Counted from the stretch's first letter, positions 7,771-17,990 are shown. The stretch: DNA of 64,000 bases from Chryseobacterium sp. Tr-659 (GCF_011752975.1 NZ_VWWP01000002.1:248001-312000), one strand, 5' to 3'. The notes: a model not told the origin generated them from the sequence alone. A program made the numbers and translations.

Positions 7771-8535
7771 ATGGACACAAAAACAAATATTGCACTGGTA
7801 ACCGGAGGAAGCCGTGGATTAGGAAAAAACTCAGCTCTTAAAATTGCTCAAAAAGGATTAGATGTTATCATCACCTACAGAAGTAATAAAGACGAAGCGG
7901 ATGCTGTTGTGAATGAAATAAAAGCAATGGGAAGAAAAGCAGCAGCATTTCAGTTAGATACCAAAGACATTAAAAGCTTCGATGCTTTTGTAAAAGAAGT
8001 AACCGGTCATTTACAGGAAAATACAGGAAGTACAAATATCGATTATCTTATCAATAACGCAGGAACCGCCTTATATTCACCTATTACGGAAGTAACGGAA
8101 GAACAATTGGATGATGTGGTAGATATTCATTTTAAAGGAGTATTTTTCCTCACTCAGAAATTTTTGCCATTCATCAATGACGGGGGCGGAATCGTTAATG
8201 TATCTTCGGGATTGGCAAGATTTGCAACACCGGGTTCATCCATTTACGGATCTATAAAAGCAGGTGTAGAAATGCTTACTAAATATATGGCCAAAGAATT
8301 AGGTGCAAGAAAGATCAAAGCTAACGTGATCGCTCCTGGAGCTATTGAAACGGATTTTGGAGGTGGAAGAGTAAGGGATAATGAAGATATCAACGCAATG
8401 GTAGCCGGAGCTACAGCTTTAGGAAGAGTGGGGCTTCCGGACGATATTGGCGGAGTAGTGGCATTCCTTTGTACGGAAGATGCAAGATGGGTTAATGGAC
8501 AAAGAATAGAGGTTTCCGGAGGAATGTTCTTATAA
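7771..8535 (+). CDS. SDR family NAD(P)-dependent oxidoreductase
   Basis: 254 residues, the usual classical SDR length. Rossmann glycine motif TGGSRGLG at residues 11-18, NNAG near 95-98, catalytic Ser-Tyr-Lys with Y159 and K163 (IYGSIKAG), and the C-terminal RWVNGQRIEVSGGMFL segment. Residues after the first beta-strand (TYRSNKDEA) suggest NADPH preference. Substrate unknown. Probably controlled by the AraC regulator just upstream. Confidence 0.9.
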   Translation: MDTKTNIALVTGGSRGLGKNSALKIAQKGLDVIITYRSNKDEADAVVNEIKAMGRKAAAFQLDTKDIKSFDAFVKEVTGHLQENTGSTNIDYLINNAGTALYSPITEVTEEQLDDVVDIHFKGVFFLTQKFLPFINDGGGIVNVSSGLARFATPGSSIYGSIKAGVEMLTKYMAKELGARKIKANVIAPGAIETDFGGGRVRDNEDINAMVAGATALGRVGLPDDIGGVVAFLCTEDARWVNGQRIEVSGGMFL

Positions 8536-8581
8536 GGTCTGCAGAGTTGCGGCTTGTGAGACTTATACTATTTAAAAAAAA

Positions 8582-8650
8582 CTCTCGCTGATTTATCCGA
8601 TGATGCAGATTTGGATGTAAATTCTGCGAAATCAGAAAAATCAGCGGGAG
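8582..8650. repeat. Imperfect palindromic dispersed repeat, copy 1
   Basis: 13-bp arms CTCTCGCTGATTT (8582-8594) and AAATCAGCGGGAG (8638-8650) pair with one G-T; the middle has further partial pairing (GATGCAGATTTGG / AAATTCTGCG). A related palindrome with CTCGCTGATTT...GCAGA arms lies at 62676-62742. It sits between an SDR gene and a convergent aminotransferase gene and might also act as a bidirectional terminator. Confidence 0.6.
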
Positions 8651-8682
8651 ATTAAAATATGTGCATTCTTTCCAAGCCTAGA

Positions 8683-8707
8683 TTTCTCGCTGTGCTCTGA
8701 ATGACAA
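8683..8707. repeat. Possible short dispersed repeat (CTCGCTGTGCTCTGAATGACA type)
   Basis: TTCTCGCTGTGCTCTGAATG resembles a short repeat (TTCGCTNCGCTCNGAATGACA) that I recall as frequent in intergenic DNA of this and other lineages. Only one copy is in the window, so the call rests on memory rather than on sequence comparison. Confidence 0.3.
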
Positions 8708-8734
8708 AATTACTGTTGAAAAATTCTTACGGCA

Positions 8735-9883
8735 TTAGATTTTTGATAAATTTTCAATCGCTTTTTCCAATGTTTCCTGTTTCTTGGCAAAGCATAATCT
8801 GATCACATTTTCATTCAGCTTATTTTTATAGAATGATGAAAATGGAACACTGGCTACTTTATGATTGATGGTAAGTTCGCTTGCAAAATCAAAATCATTT
8901 TTGTCAGAGATCTTGTCATATTTTACTGCCTGAAAGTAAGTGCCTTCACAATCGAGAAGTTCAAAAGAAGTTCCTGAAAGGCCTTTTCTCAGAAAATCTC
9001 TTTTTTCCTGGAAAAACTGGTTCAGATGAATATAGTGTTCATCATTTTTCATGTATTCTGCCAATGCAAGCTGAATAGGAGTATTTACACAAAAAACGTT
9101 GAATTGATGTACTTTTCTGAATTCATCTGTCAGGTTTTTGGGAGCTGCACAATAGCCGACTTTCCAGCCTGTAACATGAAAAAGCTTTCCGAATGAAGCT
9201 ACAAGAAGGCTTCTTTCTTTAAGCTCAGGATATTGGCAGATACTCAAATGCTGTTTTCCATCAAAGACAATATTTTCATATACTTCATCACTCAGAATAA
9301 GTATAGAAGTCCCTTTTACCAACTGAATAAGCTCCTGCAGGTCTTCTTCCTTCAGAATCTTTCCGGAAGGGTTGTTGGGATTATTCAGAATAATCATTTT
9401 CGTATGATCGCTGATCAGATTTTTTACGGTTTTCCAATCAATTTCATAATCGGGAGCTTTCATTTCAAAACGTTTTACAATTCCCCCGAAAAGCTCTACC
9501 GTAGGTTCATAACAATCATAAGCCGGCTCAAAGATAATCACCTCATCATCTTTTTTGATGAAAGCAGCAATCGCTGTGAAAATAGCCTGGGTTCCGCCTG
9601 CAGTAACTGTAATTTCAGAATCCGGGTGATAAATGGCTTGATGGCTGTTCTCAATTTTACGGGCAATTTCTTCCTTTAAACCGATCATTCCGCCTAGGGG
9701 AGCATATTGGTTAAACCCTTTCTGAATAAAATGATCTACATAGCCAAGTAATTCCGGATCAGGCATAAAATCAGGGAATCCCTGAGATAAATTGATGGCC
9801 TCATTTTCATTGGCTAGTTGTGTCATTTGGCTGAAAATAGTAGTTCCTACATTGGAAAGCTTTGATAAAGGAAGTTGTATCAT
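8735..9883 (-). CDS. ybdL: Methionine aminotransferase-like PLP enzyme (YbdL/KAT family)
   Basis: 382 residues, fold-type I class I/II aminotransferase. N-terminal LSNVGTTIFSQMTQLA and INLSQGFPDF, NQYAPLGG, the substrate motif NNPNNPSGK, and the PLP lysine K233 in SFGKLFHVTGWK are the signatures of the kynurenine/glutamine transaminase K-YbdL branch, which uses methionine and aromatic amino acids. In many genomes it belongs to methionine salvage; no salvage genes are adjacent here. Convergent with the SDR gene; single gene. Confidence 0.88.
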   Translation of the reverse strand: MIQLPLSKLSNVGTTIFSQMTQLANENEAINLSQGFPDFMPDPELLGYVDHFIQKGFNQYAPLGGMIGLKEEIARKIENSHQAIYHPDSEITVTAGGTQAIFTAIAAFIKKDDEVIIFEPAYDCYEPTVELFGGIVKRFEMKAPDYEIDWKTVKNLISDHTKMIILNNPNNPSGKILKEEDLQELIQLVKGTSILILSDEVYENIVFDGKQHLSICQYPELKERSLLVASFGKLFHVTGWKVGYCAAPKNLTDEFRKVHQFNVFCVNTPIQLALAEYMKNDEHYIHLNQFFQEKRDFLRKGLSGTSFELLDCEGTYFQAVKYDKISDKNDFDFASELTINHKVASVPFSSFYKNKLNENVIRLCFAKKQETLEKAIENLSKI

Positions 9884-10138
9884 AAAAACAATTTTGTTGA
9901 CCGAATTTAATGAAATATTTAAAACAGTTTGAATTTGTAGGAATAAAAATCAGGACAAGTTTGAGGATAAAACTTATTTTAAAATTGGAATCATAATCAT
10001 AAAGTGTAAATATTTAGATTTTTAAATTGATGTTTGTCTGTAAAGTATATGAAACCAGTGGTTTGGAGTGTGGATTAACATTAGATATGATTTTAAACAT
10101 ATGTTTAATTTTTTCTTTTAAATATGCTGAAAGATGGT

Positions 10139-10146
10139 TACATTTG
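10139..10146 (+). promoter_or_regulatory. -7 box (TACATTTG) before the DUF2867 gene
   Basis: Exact TAnnTTTG match 26 bases before the ATG at 10173. The 289-bp gap between the aminotransferase and this gene holds nothing else I can name. Confidence 0.5.
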
Positions 10147-10172
10147 TTAGATAACCTAATTAATTAAAACCA

Positions 10173-10718
10173 ATGACCACGAAAATTAAGAAGATTGAGT
10201 TTCCTGAACAATCACTTTTATCCCGCAAGAAAAAAGATTTTGATTATATGGACAGTTTCGAGGGAGAACTGGGAGACGATAGTAAAGATATTGATATAAC
10301 AGAAGTAGGGAAGGCCTTTTTTACAAACGGTCCGAAATGGGGCAAGAAAATGTTTGCATTCAGAAATAAAGTGGTAGGATTATTTGGATTAAAAACAGGA
10401 TCTGAAACTGAAAAGAAGCAGAAAGAAAAGGATTTTACATGTGAAATAGGAGAGCGTGTGGGACTTTTTAAAGTATTTGATAAAACCAGTAACGAAATTG
10501 TTCTTGGAGAAGATGATAAACATCTGGATTTTAGAATTTCTCTTTTATTCGATAAGAATCAGAAACAGGTGAATGGAAAATCTTTAAAGATATCCACCAC
10601 AGTAAAGTTTCATAACTGGCTGGGAGTACTGTATTTTCTGCCGGTTCGGCCATTTCATAAATTGATTGTTCCTGCAATGCTGAAGAATATTATCGGAAAA
10701 CTGGAAAAGAATACATAA
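10173..10718 (+). CDS. DUF2867 family protein
   Basis: 181 residues. The pattern GKAFFTNGPKWGKKMFAFRNKVVGLFGLK, then a beta-rich half ending KFHNWLGVLYFLPVRPFHKLIVPAMLKNI, matches what I know of DUF2867, a SRPBCC/polyketide-cyclase-like domain. No signal peptide; likely cytoplasmic. Function not established. Single gene with its own promoter, convergent with a T9SS cargo gene across a strong terminator. Confidence 0.75.
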   Translation: MTTKIKKIEFPEQSLLSRKKKDFDYMDSFEGELGDDSKDIDITEVGKAFFTNGPKWGKKMFAFRNKVVGLFGLKTGSETEKKQKEKDFTCEIGERVGLFKVFDKTSNEIVLGEDDKHLDFRISLLFDKNQKQVNGKSLKISTTVKFHNWLGVLYFLPVRPFHKLIVPAMLKNIIGKLEKNT

Positions 10719-10734
10719 GGTTTTAAATTATACA

Positions 10735-10770
10735 AATAAGGCTATCTATTATACAGATAGCCTTATTTTT
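10735..10770. terminator. Bidirectional terminator
   Basis: 13-bp perfect inverted repeat AATAAGGCTATCT / AGATAGCCTTATT between convergent genes. Confidence 0.85.
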
Positions 10771-10785
10771 CAAATTGAGAATCAT

Positions 10786-12021
10786 TTATTTTGAAATCAA
10801 TAGTTTTTGGGTACTTACTTTAGTGTCGGATTTCATTTCTACCAGATAAGCTCCTTGCATAAGCTTTTGAGTATCTAATCGGATGAACTGAGTTCCGCTG
10901 TTCAGGTTTTCAGATCTTTCAATGACAACCTTTCCAGTGTTATCAATAATTCTTACCGTTACCAATTCTCTTTTTAACAGTCTGGTCTCAAGATCTACAT
11001 AAGTTTTTGCCGGATTGGGAACGAGAGTGAAATCTTTAGACTCGGCAGATTGGAGTTCGGCTTTTATAATGGCTTCCATACCTTTTGTTGGAGAATCTAC
11101 TGTTGAAAAATTTGTGAATGTTGGGATGGATGGTTTATAGCAGAAGGTAAAACATCGTTTACAAACAGAGATTCTACCCTGATTTTCACTTACGCATATG
11201 GTATAAGAGCCCGCTGCATTATATGTATGTGATACTGTGGGATAGATATAATTTGATGAACTGCCGTCACCCCAGTCGATGATATACGTTGGTCCTGGAT
11301 TGCCGGGAGTAGAATACAGGATAGGATTAATTAAATTAATAGTGGCCGTTGCTGTATTATTTAATGTACTGAATGAAGTGCTGAGGGTAAAATCTGCAGT
11401 ACATCCATCACATGGTTTTACACAGATATTATCAAAAAATACAATTTCCTGTTGTGTGCTGGTAATATCCGGTGTAATAGCCAGAGTAGTAGAGTTCATA
11501 ATAAGATTATCAAAATCGGCAGAAGTACCGGCAGTATTCAATACCCATGTTCCCTCCGAATTGCTTGGAAGAATTCCACCGCTTGAAAGCTGGATGGGTG
11601 CTTTGATGCGTACCCAGCCACTTCCGGGAGTTACTGTTACATTTGCTCTGAAAGATGCATTGTGAACCCCATTAGAAAGAGTGATATACGGATGATAAGG
11701 CTGCCCATAGCCACTGTCATTTTTAAGGTAAAAGTCAAAGTACAGGCATTGACCAAGATATTTTTTACCAAGACTTCTAAAATCTGTTGAGTTTTCGTAC
11801 CAGGAGCCGCCGGACTGGTCTCCCAATATGAGGTACTGAGATCCGTCTAAGGCATTAGGAGATCCAAAGTTTACACTGACATTCCCATTGGGATAAGGTG
11901 AGGGAGCCCAGTTTCCTGCAGGGCTGGTAGTGGCATTAAAGTCTGAGCACGGAGTTTGCCCATTCATTATCATAGAACAACCCAGGATTAAGCAGAATGC
12001 TAATAAATAATTTCTTATCAT
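10786..12021 (-). CDS. Secreted PKD-domain protein with type IX secretion (T9SS) sorting domain
   Basis: 411 residues. Sec signal peptide at residues 1-21 (ending NGQ), an N-terminal carbohydrate-binding or jelly-roll-like region (GSWYENSTDFRSL), a PKD domain around 245-290 (DWGDGSS...VSHTYNAAGSY) and a type A T9SS C-terminal sorting domain (about 336-411: LVPNPAKTYVDLET...GAYLVEMKSD). It is therefore predicted to be exported to the outer surface or medium. Paired cysteines (PCDGC, SVCKRC) suggest disulfides. Encoded downstream of a LytS/LytTR system on the same strand, separated by 230 bp. Ligand unknown. Confidence 0.85.
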   Translation of the reverse strand: MIRNYLLAFCLILGCSMIMNGQTPCSDFNATTSPAGNWAPSPYPNGNVSVNFGSPNALDGSQYLILGDQSGGSWYENSTDFRSLGKKYLGQCLYFDFYLKNDSGYGQPYHPYITLSNGVHNASFRANVTVTPGSGWVRIKAPIQLSSGGILPSNSEGTWVLNTAGTSADFDNLIMNSTTLAITPDITSTQQEIVFFDNICVKPCDGCTADFTLSTSFSTLNNTATATINLINPILYSTPGNPGPTYIIDWGDGSSSNYIYPTVSHTYNAAGSYTICVSENQGRISVCKRCFTFCYKPSIPTFTNFSTVDSPTKGMEAIIKAELQSAESKDFTLVPNPAKTYVDLETRLLKRELVTVRIIDNTGKVVIERSENLNSGTQFIRLDTQKLMQGAYLVEMKSDTKVSTQKLLISK

Positions 12022-12251
12022 AATATATCTTGGTTTTATAAATCAAAAGCCAAGAAAAACTTTAGAAATTAATAAAAGTGTGATTGGTTTAAAAGTTCAA
12101 TAGTTAATTGTTATATCAACTAATGTTGAAATAAAAGTATGATAAGGAATAGTTCCCCACAGTAAAGAATTAGCAGGTGTAGGTAGTTCTTAAATAAGTG
12201 TTGTCTTTTTGTATTTAATCGATAATTTCAATCAGGAATTATTCATTATTT

Positions 12252-12977
12252 TTATTCAAAATACCTGATTTTAGACAAGAAATCATTCTTTTTGCGTACA
12301 GATACGTCTATAACAGAATCATCTGCCATAATAACCTGCCCTCCTTTTCCTTTGATATATTCTTTTAAATGAGTAAGATTAATCAAATGTTTATGATGGA
12401 TCCTAAAGAAATTATGTTCCGAGAGAAACCCCTCATAATCATGAAGCGTTTTGGAAACAATCATTTTAGTTTTATCCTTCATATAAAAGGTTGTATAACT
12501 TGAATCTGCTTCACAGCGTATAATATCCTCAATATCGGTTAACTTAAACCCCTGAAGGGTAGGGAGACTGATTTTATTCTGGTAGGTTCCGGAAGACGTT
12601 TTGTCTTTTTTTATAATTTCCAGTGCTTTGTTGACGGCAATTAGGAAATCTATCCTTTTAATAGGTTTTAAAAGATAATCTACTGCGCCATTTTTAATAG
12701 CCTGAATGGCAAACTGTTCAAAGGCTGTGATGAAAATAATAAGAGCATTGATTTCTTTAAATTTTGATAGAAGATCAAAAGCAGTTCCGTCACTTAGCTG
12801 AATATCAAGAAAGATAATATCCGGAGTGTTTTTTGAAAGATGGATATAGGCTTCTTCAATATTTGACGCCTGAAATGCAATCTGTATATCAGGAAATTCA
12901 TTCTTCAGCAGTAAAGAAATGTAATCTCTTCCGTCCTGTTCATCATCAATGATGCTGGTTTGTATTTTTGTTTTCAT
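12252..12977 (-). CDS. LytTR family response regulator
   Basis: 241 residues. Receiver domain 1-120 with acidic residues DDEQD at 11-15 and phospho-acceptor D58 (IIFLDIQLSDG), K about 104 (LLKPIK), then a LytTR DNA-binding domain (about 140-241: FFRIHHKHLINLTHLKEY). Its start codon lies 32 bp inside the end of the histidine kinase gene, so the two are translationally linked. It probably binds direct repeats upstream of its targets; the adjacent T9SS protein gene is a candidate (inference). Confidence 0.93.
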   Translation of the reverse strand: MKTKIQTSIIDDEQDGRDYISLLLKNEFPDIQIAFQASNIEEAYIHLSKNTPDIIFLDIQLSDGTAFDLLSKFKEINALIIFITAFEQFAIQAIKNGAVDYLLKPIKRIDFLIAVNKALEIIKKDKTSSGTYQNKISLPTLQGFKLTDIEDIIRCEADSSYTTFYMKDKTKMIVSKTLHDYEGFLSEHNFFRIHHKHLINLTHLKEYIKGKGGQVIMADDSVIDVSVRKKNDFLSKIRYFE

Positions 12978-15864
12978 GGGGAATCATATATAAGTTTATT
13001 AGTGTACCGGGTGTCTTTTGTTTTTTGCCAAGATCTTCAATTTCCAGTTTGATATCAATTTCAAAAATCTGGCGGAAAGTTTCAATCCTTTTTTTAGATA
13101 ATTTTACGCCGAATGAATCTGAGGACTTAGTCGTATGCAGTTTGGCATCTATTCCTACTCCGTTATCCGTAATCGTCATAACCAGAAAAGGATATTTGTA
13201 GTCAAACGAAATCGTAATTTTTCCTTTTCTGTCTTTTAAATTAGATACCCCATGTTTGATTGCGTTTTCAACAAAAGGCTGAATAAGAAGTGAGGGGATG
13301 ATCCAGTTTTTATCGACAGCGTCGGAAATCGTAATCGCATAATTGAACTGCTCTTTCAGTCTTAGTTTTTCCATACTTAAATAAAGGGTAAGATATTCTA
13401 TCTCTTCTTTGATCGGGATTAATGCTTTTTCAGAATAATACAGTGTTTTTCTGATCATCTGAGAAAATATATCAAGGTAATTTTCAGTTTCAGGATAATT
13501 TTTTTTATACAGCAAAAACTGAATGGAATTGAGACAGTTGTAAATGAAATGTGGATTGATCTGAGCTTTAATAGCCTGAAGTTCTAATTCTGCAATTTTC
13601 TTTTCATAATAAAGATTCTCCAGTTTTTTGTTTCTCCTTTTTTGAAGATATAAACTCCATAACCAGAGAAGTATGAGAATACCTGTAACAATTAATAATA
13701 ACCGGAACCACCATGTCTGCCAGAATTGCGGCTCAATTTCAAAGGCAATATCAGATGAAGTGGCCGATTGTCTGCCGTTGTAACCCAATCCGAAAACTCT
13801 GAGGACGTATTTGCCAGGAGGAACCGCATTAAGGATAATAGAAGATGAATTGCTGATCTGCCAGCTGTTATTAAGACCTGAAATCAGGTATTTGTAGCTG
13901 ATTTTTCCCTGAGAAGAGTAATCAGGAAAACTTAAATGAAAGGTAACCTCATTATCCGGATATCGTCCTACAAGCTTACGATTAACATTAAAATATTTTT
14001 TATCACCAATTGACACTGAGTTTACTATTACTTTTTTATGAATAGATTTTTGCTGGGAAAGCAGTTGGTGGATAGATAGAATACTTAAGCCTTTTGAGGT
14101 GGCAATATAAATGGTGTCTTTCCTGATCACACAGCCGGCTATAACATTTGATGGCAAGCCGTCTGTTTGTGTAAAATTATTGATAAGGAGTTTCCCGTTT
14201 TTAAACTCTATTCTGCTGATTCCGAAATTAGTGCTGGCCCAAAAAATATTTTCGTTCTCAATGGAGATCTTTTTAATCTGATCAGACAGAAGGCCATCTT
14301 TTTCAGTAATTTTTTGGACTATTTTGTTACGATTAAAAACAAGAATTCCATTGGGATTTGTAGCAGCTATGTACAGATTGGGCTTAAGTTCTTTTATATC
14401 TTTAAAATAATACCCTTCCAGAAACATTTTCTTACTCCTTGTCTTAAGATTTATCTTATAGAGATCCTTGAAGTTTCCTGCAAATATGCTGTCTCGGCTA
14501 TAAGGTAAAGCAGAATAAATTCTTTCATCAGATAAATAATGTGAGTATTTGTCCTTGATGAAATCGAAAATAATTAACCCGCTCGATGCACATAATAATA
14601 CGGAGCTGTCGTTATAGGGAACAATATTTTTTAAACTATAATTATTTAAGCTTTTCTTTTTCTTACTGGCAAGATCATATTTGAAGATAGCTTTTGTTAT
14701 TCCGAAAATAACCATATTTCCTTTTGCAAATATAGCTTTGTGTTCAGTTTTTTTATTCTCCTGCAGTGTAATGTCAGTAATTGTGTTAGAGTGAAGAACT
14801 CCTCCTTTTGATTGATTATAGCCTAAAATAATATTCTTTCCATTATCCGTAATAGCAGTGATGAATGAGGAATTATTTTTAAGTGTAAGGTTGATATAGT
14901 TGTTGAAAAAAGAACGGGTTACGAAAAAGATTCCGTTATTCCGGGTAGAAAACCAGACATTATTGTCCACATCTACTAAAATATTATTAATAATGTAATC
15001 TTCTAAAAGCAGAATAGGAGATAATGGCTTTTTTGTGGCAGATAGTGGCTGGTCAAAATAGAGAACCCCTCCTTTATCAAGACTAAGCCAGAGTTTATTA
15101 TTTTTATCAATACTGATTTGGTCAATATCTTCTTTAGTATAATAGGTATTTATTTTAGCAAAGTGATATTTATTTTCAATTTTATAAATTTCAATCTTCT
15201 TTTCGCTTTTTCTGATGAAAAAATTATCTTTTTTAAAAATGAAATCACTATTAGTTAAAGGGATATCACAGATTGTGATGGTTTTTCTAACCATATTATA
15301 AGCTTCAATCTGATTTTTATCATTTCTTGTATATAAGAGATGAGCATTCACATCAAAGCCAATGGCTTCTGTAGCTGTTTTTCCCTGAGTGATATCCAGG
15401 GGCAGAATTTGTATTTTTTCATCTTTGTAGAGATAAATATTTTTAGGATTTGATTTATTGCACATATAAAAACCACCTTTTATATGTACAGAAATAGGAT
15501 TATAACAGAGTTGAATCTTTTTTAGTTCTTTATTAATATCGGAATTGATGATTCTGTCATTCTTGAGATAAGCAAAATCACTGAGAAATGATATAATAAA
15601 AAGCTCATTATTGGAAATAGGTTTACAATCGAGAACATCCATGTTTTTTAACCCCTCTTTATACTGCTTGAATTCTTTCCCATCAAAACGAAATAATCCG
15701 TTATCACTGCCAATCCAGATAAAACCGTTTTTGTCCTGGCTGAGACGGTAGGTATAGAAGGTGTTTAGCCCATCCTCTTCACCATAATGAATGACCCCTG
15801 GAATTTGAGCAGCCAGGGGAAGTGAGCAGAATGACATTAATAAAAAACATAGAAAAGAATACAT
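12946..15864 (-). CDS. LytS-type sensor histidine kinase with periplasmic two-component regulator propeller
   Basis: 972 residues. Signal peptide (MYSFLCFLLMSF...LAAQ), a large periplasmic propeller of Reg_prop-type repeats (DKNGFIWIGSDNGLFRFDG, DVDNNVWFSTRNNGIFF), a Y_Y_Y domain near 620-710, one membrane helix near 716-740, a His_kinase (PF06580) segment with H772 in QINPHFIYNCLNSIQF and an HATPase domain (NAIKHGV, TDNGVGID). This architecture is typical of Bacteroidota sensors of external nutrients or polysaccharides. Partner of the LytTR regulator overlapping its 3' end. Ligand unknown. Confidence 0.92.
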   Translation of the reverse strand: MYSFLCFLLMSFCSLPLAAQIPGVIHYGEEDGLNTFYTYRLSQDKNGFIWIGSDNGLFRFDGKEFKQYKEGLKNMDVLDCKPISNNELFIISFLSDFAYLKNDRIINSDINKELKKIQLCYNPISVHIKGGFYMCNKSNPKNIYLYKDEKIQILPLDITQGKTATEAIGFDVNAHLLYTRNDKNQIEAYNMVRKTITICDIPLTNSDFIFKKDNFFIRKSEKKIEIYKIENKYHFAKINTYYTKEDIDQISIDKNNKLWLSLDKGGVLYFDQPLSATKKPLSPILLLEDYIINNILVDVDNNVWFSTRNNGIFFVTRSFFNNYINLTLKNNSSFITAITDNGKNIILGYNQSKGGVLHSNTITDITLQENKKTEHKAIFAKGNMVIFGITKAIFKYDLASKKKKSLNNYSLKNIVPYNDSSVLLCASSGLIIFDFIKDKYSHYLSDERIYSALPYSRDSIFAGNFKDLYKINLKTRSKKMFLEGYYFKDIKELKPNLYIAATNPNGILVFNRNKIVQKITEKDGLLSDQIKKISIENENIFWASTNFGISRIEFKNGKLLINNFTQTDGLPSNVIAGCVIRKDTIYIATSKGLSILSIHQLLSQQKSIHKKVIVNSVSIGDKKYFNVNRKLVGRYPDNEVTFHLSFPDYSSQGKISYKYLISGLNNSWQISNSSSIILNAVPPGKYVLRVFGLGYNGRQSATSSDIAFEIEPQFWQTWWFRLLLIVTGILILLWLWSLYLQKRRNKKLENLYYEKKIAELELQAIKAQINPHFIYNCLNSIQFLLYKKNYPETENYLDIFSQMIRKTLYYSEKALIPIKEEIEYLTLYLSMEKLRLKEQFNYAITISDAVDKNWIIPSLLIQPFVENAIKHGVSNLKDRKGKITISFDYKYPFLVMTITDNGVGIDAKLHTTKSSDSFGVKLSKKRIETFRQIFEIDIKLEIEDLGKKQKTPGTLINLYMIPHENKNTNQHH

Positions 15865-15982
15865 ATTTCACATCATATCGAATAATATATAAATATAAAA
15901 TTTGCTGAATAATCACACAATACATATCATCAAATATTATAAAAAATGATTTTTAAAATTCGGATAATTTTAGACAATTTCG

Positions 15983-15990
15983 TACTTTTG
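15983..15990 (+). promoter_or_regulatory. -7 box (TACTTTTG) of the topoisomerase IV B gene
   Basis: Exact TAnnTTTG match 20 bases before ATG 16011. It argues against the TTG at 15996 as start, which would lie at about the transcription start. Confidence 0.55.
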
Positions 15991-16010
15991 TATGTTTGCT
16001 GAAATCATAT

Positions 16011-17900
16011 ATGTCACAAGAAATAAATCCAACCTACTCAGAAGATAATATCAGAACCCTCGATTGGCAGGAACATATCCGTCTGCGTCCCGGAATGTAC
16101 ATCGGGAAGCTTGGGGACGGCTCTTCTGCCGATGACGGTATTTACATTCTGCTTAAAGAAATTCTGGACAACTCTATTGATGAGTTCAGGATGAGAGCAG
16201 GTAAAAGAATCGAAATAAAACTGGACGACGGTAAAGTTACCATCCGTGACTTTGGGCGCGGAATCCCATTGGGAAAAGTAGTAGATGCTGTTTCCAAAAT
16301 GAATACCGGGGGTAAGTACGACAGTAAAGCGTTCAAAAAATCCGTAGGGTTGAACGGTGTCGGTACCAAAGCTGTGAATGCCCTTTCAGACTATTTCAGG
16401 GTGCGTTCCTTCCGCGATGGAAAAATGAAAGCGGCCGAGTTCTCCCGCGGTATGATCAAAGAAAACTTTGAGGAAAAAGATACTTCGGACAGAAACGGTA
16501 CTGAAATTTCCTTTATTCCGGATGGAGAGATATTCCTGCATTTCAAGTATAGAAAAGAGTATATCGAAAGAATGCTCCGTAATTATGCTTACCTGAATCC
16601 GGGACTTAAAATTCTTTTCAACGGTGAAACGTATTATTCCGAAAACGGTCTTAAAGATCTCCTGGAAGAAGAACTGGAAAGCGATATTCTATATCCGATC
16701 GTTCATTTAAAGGATGATGATATTGAAGTGGCAATTACACATTCCGACAAATCCCAGACGGAAACATATTTTTCATTCGTAAACGGACAGAATACAACAC
16801 AGGGAGGAACGCATCTTAATGCCTTCCGTGAAGCATATGTAAAGACGATTCGTGAGTTCTTTAACAAAAGTTTTGATGCTTCGGATATCAGAAAGTCAAT
16901 CATTGCAGCGATCTCCATCAACGTAGAGGAACCGGTTTTCGAATCCCAGACCAAAACCAAGTTAGGATCTAATGATATGGGCCCCAACGGACCTACCGTG
17001 AGAACATTCATCATTGATTTCCTTAAAAGCAAACTGGATAATTTCCTACACAAAAATCCGGAAATAGCAGAAGCAATCCAGAGAAAAATTCTGATCTCAG
17101 AAAGAGAAAGAAAAGAACTTTCCGGAATTCAGAAACTGGCAAGAGAAAGAGCTAAAAAAGTTTCTCTTCACAATAAAAAACTTCGTGACTGCAGACAGCA
17201 CTATAACGATCAGAAAGCCGAAAGAAAAGGAGATACACAAATCTTTATTACCGAGGGCGATTCCGCATCAGGATCTATTACAAAATCCAGAGATGTAGAA
17301 ACACAAGCGGTATTCTCACTGAAAGGTAAACCTCTGAACTGTTATGGGCTTACCAAGAAAGTAGTGTATGAAAATGAAGAATTTAACCTTCTTCAGGCTG
17401 CGTTGAATATCGAAGAAAGTTTAGAAGACCTAAGATACAACCAGGTGATTATCGCAACAGATGCCGATGTTGATGGAATGCACATCCGTTTGCTGATGAT
17501 TACATTCTTCTTGCAGTTTTTCCCGGATCTGATTAAGAACGGACACCTTTATATTCTTCAGACCCCTTTATTCCGGGTGAGAAATAAAAAGGAAACGAGA
17601 TACTGTTATTCGGAAGCGGAAAGGGTAAAAGCATTGAATGAACTTGGCAAAAATCCTGAAATTACCCGATTCAAGGGACTTGGGGAGATTTCGCCAGATG
17701 AATTTAAACATTTTATCGGTAAAGATATTCGTCTGGAACCTGTAGTGGTAGGAAAAGATCAAACCATTGACCAGCTTCTGGAATTCTATATGGGAAAAAA
17801 TACACCAGACAGACAAATATTTATTCTTGAAAACCTGGTAGTGGAAGATGATACAGATATTGATAAAAAGGAATTTGCAGAAGAAATAACAACAAACTAA
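16011..17900 (+). CDS. parE: DNA topoisomerase IV subunit B (ParE; GyrB-type ATPase)
   Basis: 629 residues. N-terminal GHKL ATPase ([44 protein letters not shown]), transducer domain ([10 protein letters not shown]), then TOPRIM ([23 protein letters not shown]) and the C-terminal [21 protein letters not shown]-driven type IIA subunit that decatenates chromosomes with the A subunit encoded at 18475. Length and pairing favour ParE over GyrB. ATG 16011 chosen over an upstream TTG at 15996. First gene of a probable operon. Confidence 0.93.
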   Translation: MSQEINPTYSEDNIRTLDWQEHIRLRPGMYIGKLGDGSSADDGIYILLKEILDNSIDEFRMRAGKRIEIKLDDGKVTIRDFGRGIPLGKVVDAVSKMNTGGKYDSKAFKKSVGLNGVGTKAVNALSDYFRVRSFRDGKMKAAEFSRGMIKENFEEKDTSDRNGTEISFIPDGEIFLHFKYRKEYIERMLRNYAYLNPGLKILFNGETYYSENGLKDLLEEELESDILYPIVHLKDDDIEVAITHSDKSQTETYFSFVNGQNTTQGGTHLNAFREAYVKTIREFFNKSFDASDIRKSIIAAISINVEEPVFESQTKTKLGSNDMGPNGPTVRTFIIDFLKSKLDNFLHKNPEIAEAIQRKILISERERKELSGIQKLARERAKKVSLHNKKLRDCRQHYNDQKAERKGDTQIFITEGDSASGSITKSRDVETQAVFSLKGKPLNCYGLTKKVVYENEEFNLLQAALNIEESLEDLRYNQVIIATDADVDGMHIRLLMITFFLQFFPDLIKNGHLYILQTPLFRVRNKKETRYCYSEAERVKALNELGKNPEITRFKGLGEISPDEFKHFIGKDIRLEPVVVGKDQTIDQLLEFYMGKNTPDRQIFILENLVVEDDTDIDKKEFAEEITTN

Positions 17901-17990
17901 AGCCTGGGCCGTGAAAGCCGGCACAAATATAAAAAAACACATTTTGGATGAAAGTAAAAAAATTTAGAAAACTTACAACCCAAAATTATA

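Noticed and set aside
9233..9679. 148-codon plus-strand reading frame
   Set aside because: Lies entirely antisense inside the well-supported aminotransferase gene; Phe/Ile/Asn-rich shadow composition.
15996..16010. TTG start for parE
   Set aside because: Lies at the expected transcription start just after the TACTTTTG box; ATG 16011 begins the conserved protein.
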